Shown here piece by piece: positions 59,356-64,000 of a stretch of DNA of 64,000 nt (the first letter of the stretch is position 1; each line of letters opens with the position of its first letter). A model generated the notes under the pieces. It made no database searches and was not told the DNA's origin. It saw only the letters and a list, made by a program, of their open reading frames with translations. Both the position numbers and the translations under genes were made by a program. The stretch is from positions 868,001 through 932,000 of the forward strand of contig JAKZZE010000001.1 in the NCBI GenBank assembly GCA_024220505.1, given 5' to 3'. The stretch comes from Rhizopus arrhizus (lineage: Eukaryota; Mucoromycota; Mucoromycetes; Mucorales; Rhizopodaceae).

Positions 59356-60570
59356 ATGTCAGAAGAACAAACAAGTAGTGATGAGTACTATGTAAAGTCC
59401 ATAGAGTGGAAAGGGAAACAAACACAGATAATAACACAAAACGGTAAATACAAAGAAGAAGAATAAAGATATGTTTTTAAATGGTAGTAGAGAATGGACC
59501 GTGCCCATTAGTGGCCATTTGTAATGTATTATTCTTGCGAGGAGACTTGGAAATACAACCAGTTGGTAGAGAACTTGTTACATTTGAATACCTGGTTGAA
59601 AGACTAGGTGATTATTTATTGAATCATGTCCATGTAACTCGCTATACTATACATTAAACATAGACACCCAACTGATCATATAAATTCAGGAGGAACACGA
59701 TCAGTTATTAGAAGATACCTTGAACATTTTACCCAAATTAAAAACTGGATTAGATGTAAATATTCTATTTGATTCTATTCACGGATTTGAACCAACTCCC
59801 GAATTATCCATGTTTGAATTATTTGGTGTTGATCTTGTACACGGTTGGATAGTGGATCCTCAAGATACAGAAACATATGAAGTAATTGTAAAGAGTTGTA
59901 AAAACTATAACCAAACAGTGGAATGTATCGTACAAGCAAATGAATCAAGATCAGATAATCCACCTACACAAATCGAAGAAGAGAAATTACATCAAGCATT
60001 CGTAGCCGATGAATTCTTGAAGGATACAGCCACTCAACTTACTTATTATGGACTTGAATTATTATTAGCTGCTATACCAGAAGATGATCTGTGTGTTTTA
60101 TTTAGGAATAATCATGTAAAGGTGTATCTCCATCATCTGTCGTTTGTTAATCGTTCATTCTAGTTTTCTACGATTTACAGACACCCCGAATTTGGTTTAT
60201 TAATGTTAGTGACTGATTCGGGATTTATCAAGGAAGAATCAGTGACTTGGGAAAGCTTGGGGGATGTAGATCAAGGCTCATCAGAGTTCTTTAATGATTC
60301 ATTTCGTCAATATCAACAACATCCGCCGTCAAACGAGCACGAAGATATTGATTTAGAGTAAGTTCTTTTGATAGGACGAGGAGAGTGAATAATTTAGCTA
60401 ATTCCGTATCTAGTCATGCTATTGCCATATCGCTTCAACAACAGCAATTACAAGAGCAGCAACAGCAACAGCAGCAGCAACAACTACATCAACAACAGCA
60501 GCAGCAGCAACAGCAGCAGAAGCATCAGGAAGTAAAGAAAAAAAGAAAGAGTCAATGCATTATTACATAA
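59356..60570 (+). CDS. MINDY-type deubiquitinase (FAM63/DUF544)
   Basis: Exons 59356-59443, 59491-59633, 59690-60115, 60164-60357 and a fifth ending at 60570 give about 348 residues. The catalytic Cys34 sits in QNENGPCPLVAICNVLFLRG, formed across the first splice, and the catalytic His219 ends FRNNH just before an intron, followed by FSTIYRHPEFGLLMLVTDSG. MINDY enzymes cut Lys48-linked ubiquitin chains. The C-terminal exon has SHAIAISLQQQQLQEQQ, a poly-Gln run, then a basic KKKRKSQCIIT end. CIIT resembles a CaaX prenylation box, and human MINDY-1 also ends in a CaaX-like motif. Junction 4 needs an intron of only 17, 23 or 26 nt (60358 to 60374, 60380 or 60383). Otherwise the frame would stop at TAA 60359-60361. 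Confidence 0.82.
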
Positions 60571-62591
60571 TAAAAAGTTGTAATTTACAACTGAAAAAGA
60601 ACACTTTCACATGTAAAACATTCGGCCCTCTTTTGCCCTAATAAGCAATAAGGGGCAAGTATGATACAAAGGAGTAAGAGTGAGGATGAAGTAAAAGGTT
60701 GATATTTGGAGAATGCATACATATTTAATTTTGTTATTGACGTGATAATCGAGTGATAGCCTATTATGAGTTATCCAAGAGGCTCTGTGGGACAACAGAA
60801 TTATGAATCAGTATAATTGACTTATTTGTGAGTTTTAAACCTTTTTGCTTTTCTTTATTCATGTCTCAATATAAGATTTAAGGCCTTAGTCTTGATACTA
60901 CGATGCGGCTCTCAATTCTTAAATACTCTTGGATCATTCATCTAGAAATCCTTAAATTTGAGATCGTTTGAATGAACCGATGGTTTCAAGACGTTTTAAG
61001 CATGAATCATTCAACTACTCAAATGTGCTGACCTTTAGAGGTTCAAGAGGATTTATATTACTTTTATCATACGATCTGCAAGCAAAAAATTATTTGAGCC
61101 GACAATCAAACCGTTTGGGAAATGGGCAAAAGAAGTATGTCAGTACAAATAACAAATTTACAAAAAACCATCAAATCAGCGAGCTCAGAAAACTGAAGAA
61201 GAACTTATATGCTGGTGTTCCGAATTGTCTGATTTTTTAATAAAGTGATTACAAAGTGCCCAAAGATCCTTTTACTGATGCAAGCTTTGTCAAGTTACCA
61301 AAATCATAGTTTGCAAATCATTTGATCATATTACATACCCGTAATATCTTTCAAACACACGGATGCTCTACTCAATTTCTTTCAAGAAGCTCACGAAGGA
61401 TGTTATTGACAACAGATGTGGGCTTGTGCCCAGATATCTTGTTGGTCATATTGATAATGTTCTTATTTGAACTTGTTTCTCTTGGTGCTATTGTCATCTC
61501 TATCTACATGGGCTCATTCTCGGTTACTGGCAAATAAAGAGTAAGGCATACCCACATCAAAGAATGTTATGATAGGTGTAGGCTGTGTCCTGCAAATCAA
61601 ACTGTGTACAGCATCAGTAACTATAGAGAAAAGTTTCTAATTTGTTTGAAAATTTCTTGTACTGAAAAATGACAAATATCAGTGGATATATAAAAGCAAA
61701 ATCTATAAGTAATACCACAACAATAGAATAGTCAATTATTAGTGTGAAAATAGTTGATGTACAAATTAGTTAAATCTATATAGCCATAATGGTTGACTAG
61801 CCCTTTCATTTACTTTTAGCCACATCAGGCTTTTAAATTTAAACTTCAATTACAATAACACTAAACAAAAGATCACTCACGAAATTGCCAAAGGAACTGT
61901 AGATGACAGTAAAAGAAAAAGTAAAGATCAATTTCGCTGTTCTCAAAGATATTATCCTACTCGGAAAAAAAACAAAAGAATTATAACTTTTAAAAGCGAT
62001 TGCTTTGACTCTTTTACAAACAAGGTTTCTACTCCCCATCAAAATAATTATTGAAACTGTAGAACATGTGTGAAATCGATCCACTGGGATCACTTTGCTC
62101 TTATAACCACTACAAAGGGTAAAAATATAATGAGGCCAATAAGTTATATACTGTGTATGAGGTGTAACACCTGCAGTGCGATGCGAAACCACGATGCGAT
62201 GGCATCTAAAAGAAAAAACACATCACATCTTTAAATGTATATCATAACATAACAATCGACGACTCACTGGATTCAAAAGATGTTTACTAATAAGTTCTGC
62301 CGATGAAAGTTTTTATGGGTTAAAAGAGTGCCTAGATTTGCTTGTTATAAATCATAAAAAAACTATACTCCAAATAAGGGCATACTTACCATAGTTCTGT
62401 TTCTTTAAGGAGGAGAGGGGATCCATATGCTGATCCCATACAAAAGGAATGTTCCATAACCAATGTTTACTTATTCTCATACATAAAAGGTTAAATCTTG
62501 ATATTGCAAATCAGATTAATGAAATTTACAAAATAAAGAAAAATAAATAAGCATCTTTTCTCTTCTTTTTCTTATTTTATTCTTCTTTGTT
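60571..62591. other. Gene-poor region
   Basis: Open frames at 60968-61240, 61322-61537 and minus 61839-62192 have no recognised domain. Pieces around 61300-61420 (YIFQTHGCSTQFLSR-like in one frame) may be relics of a mobile element. AT-rich. Confidence 0.45.
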
Positions 62592-63507
62592 ATGGATCAA
62601 CAAGGTTTTATTATTTGAAACAATAAAGATATAACCTATTAAACGTGATAAAATAGGAATAAAGTCTCAACCTTATTTTGTAAAAAAGTTATACAAGTAA
62701 AAAGAGATTTATTGTATACATTCTTGGTAGAATAATTAATTGGGGATAGAATGCTTGAAGATGCAAGTATTCAGCATCTTATTTCTTGGTCTGAAAGGGG
62801 TGACATTTTTCGTGTATACAATTCAACTACTTTCTCTAAAGTAGTTTTACCTCAATACTTTAAACATAGCAATTGGCAGAGTTTCATTAGACAACTCAAT
62901 AGTAAAATATCACTCATCATAAACACACAAGCAATTTATATATTTCTTAGTGTATGGATTTCACAAGATAAACGATATGCTTAATTCAGATAGTCAAATA
63001 TGGGAGTTTAAACATCCAAATTTTAAAAGAGGAGCAGTGCTTGATTTACAATACATTAAAAGAAGAGTGAGTACGAAGAATGTTAATAATACAAATGAAT
63101 CAGCAAATTATAAAGAAGATGAAAGCTATGGTCCTCTTTATAAGCATATGTTGGACATAGAAGAAAAGTTGATTTACGTGTCACAATCATATGATATTGT
63201 AAAGAAAGAAATGAATATACTCAAGTCAGTGTTATCAAGACAACAAGAGACACTTAATGAATTTACCCAACTGCTTACTGATTTACTAGCAGATAATAAT
63301 ATTGTTACAAGTAAGTTCTGTTGTTTGTTCAATAAATTACAAATAATGATAATAATAGTAGATTTGAATGATATGAAAAAGGATTATATTCTTTTTAAAT
63401 TAAACCAATTGCAATCTTTACTATTTCAGGACAATACAAATACAAATATTCAAAAGATGGGATTTGGTAAAGAATCTCATTTATTAAATCCACGTGAAGA
63501 AAAATAA
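62592..63507 (+). CDS. Heat-shock-factor-type transcription factor, compact
   Basis: Five exons (62592-62604, 62657-62696, 62750-62901, 62951-63310 and 63362-63507) give 236 residues. The HSF DNA-binding domain starts almost at once: GIKSQPYFVKKLYKMLEDAS, IQHLISWSERGDIFRVYN, FSKVVLPQYFKHSNWQSFIR, then RQLNMYGFHKINDMLNSD, with the tryptophan and recognition-helix residues intact. A coiled coil follows (YKHMLDIEEKLIYVSQSYDI, NILKSVLSRQQETLNEFTQL) that would serve as the trimerisation region. There is no obvious acidic or Gln-rich activation domain. The exon 2 and 3 junctions fall at the positions typical of HSF genes. The last intron (51 nt) is also open in frame. The gene is convergent with a MAPKK gene. 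Confidence 0.87.
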
Positions 63508-63509
63508 AT

Positions 63510-64000
63510 CTAAACCCAACCCCAGAGTTCTTTTAACCATCCTTCCATATCACAATTTGGGTCTGCTCTCTTTTTTATAAAATCATGCTCAAGCATTTCT
63601 TCTGGTGTTGGCCTTGATTGAGGTTCTTTAATTAAGCATGTTGTCACAAAATCCTGACATTCTGCTGATCTTTCTTTTCCTACTGTTGGCATCGGTTGAT
63701 GAATAATAAAATCGAGTAATTCAAAGATGGTCAAGTTGGGTTGATCGGGTGGTGGTAAAGCAGGTCTATTTTGAGCTACTTCAATAATAGTCAAACCTAA
63801 AGACCAAATATCAGATCGAACAGTATAGCTCGCTCCTTGAATACGTTCTGGCTTAATATACTCATTAGCTCACTTGTATGTAATATAAAAGAGTACGTTA
63901 CTGCCATGTAATATTGTGTGCCTGTAAATGTTTGTGCAAGCGAATTAATTAATTCACCAGAAACACCCAAATCACACAACTTGATCTTTCCTTGTCTCGT
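63510..64000 (-). CDS. MAP kinase kinase, 3' part (Mkk1/Pek1-like)
   Basis: Only the C-terminal half of the gene is in the window, which cuts it at 64000. It includes [20 protein letters not shown], the activation segment ahead of [10 protein letters not shown], then an intron whose splice restores [20 protein letters not shown] (the APE motif and subdomain IX), and a C-terminal lobe with [40 protein letters not shown] and [10 protein letters not shown]. The S-x3-T/S spacing in the segment (SLAQT) is that of a MAPKK. Similarity is greatest to the Mkk1/Mkk2 (cell-wall integrity) group, though a Ste7-type kinase cannot be excluded. The ATP-binding lobe is outside the window. Confidence 0.85.

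Noticed and set aside
60968..61240. A 90-residue basic open frame
   Set aside because: No domain, no splice-compatible extension and stops right after. It may be a mobile-element relic but cannot be supported.
1..64000. CRISPR arrays, operons or prophage genes
   Set aside because: The window is clearly eukaryotic, with spliced genes and no regularly spaced short repeats with unique spacers.

Overview
This is a eukaryotic window, most likely from an early-diverging filamentous fungus of the Mucoromycota (probably Mucorales). The reasons are: genes split by many short introns (mostly 45-90 nt, GT...AG, with occasional CTAAC-like branch sites), strongly AT-rich intergenic DNA with homopolymer runs of up to about 50 bases, a fungal gene set (Pet127, Nup84/Nup107, Ecm29, Syo1, Get5, a MAPKK, a fungal-type Ggamma), and gene-poor stretches full of decayed LINE and DDE-transposase fragments. 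The genus is an inference from general resemblance. No tRNA, rRNA or CRISPR was found.

Layout. 1-1.6 kb: a fast-evolving fragment with a possible PD-(D/E)XK fold and a LINE tail. 1.68-4.04 kb: a WDR68/TTG1-type WD40 protein and adenine phosphoribosyltransferase, convergent. 4.1-7.9 kb: repeats, including a truncated LINE with a 14-bp target-site duplication nested in an older short repeat, plus LINE and DDE-transposase relics. 7.9-9.15 kb: a PAQR/HlyIII membrane receptor. 9.15-14.8 kb: relics and a second copy of the short repeat. 14.8-17.8 kb: a 77-residue G-protein gamma subunit and Nup84/Nup107, convergent. 17.8-21.8 kb: relics. 21.86-39.76 kb: dense core genes, namely a multi-pass membrane protein, PP2A B56, Ecm29, an UNC93-like transporter, Syo1/HEATR3 and Rad54. 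39.8-42.8 kb: a frame-shifted DDE transposase relic. 42.87-44.96 kb: Pet127. 45-48.2 kb: mostly empty. 48.2-60.6 kb: a bZIP factor, a 7TM-like protein, Get5, two unrecognised conserved-looking genes, GMP synthase, a secreted defensin-like peptide and a MINDY deubiquitinase. 62.6-64 kb: a compact heat-shock-factor-type regulator and the 3' part of a MAP kinase kinase, tail to tail with only 2 bp between stop codons.

The genes do not form a metabolic cluster. Loose themes are purine supply (APRT, GMP synthase), signalling (Ggamma, PAQR, two multi-pass membrane proteins, PP2A-B56, MAPKK) and protein homeostasis (Ecm29, Get5, MINDY, HSF). Genes are often packed tail to tail with 2-180 bp between stops.

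The most notable items are the CS-alpha-beta defensin-like peptide gene, a probable ultra-short intron in the MINDY gene together with a CaaX-like C-terminus, an intron of which nearly half is one poly(A) run, the nested repeat/LINE with a clean duplication, and two large genes that I could not assign.
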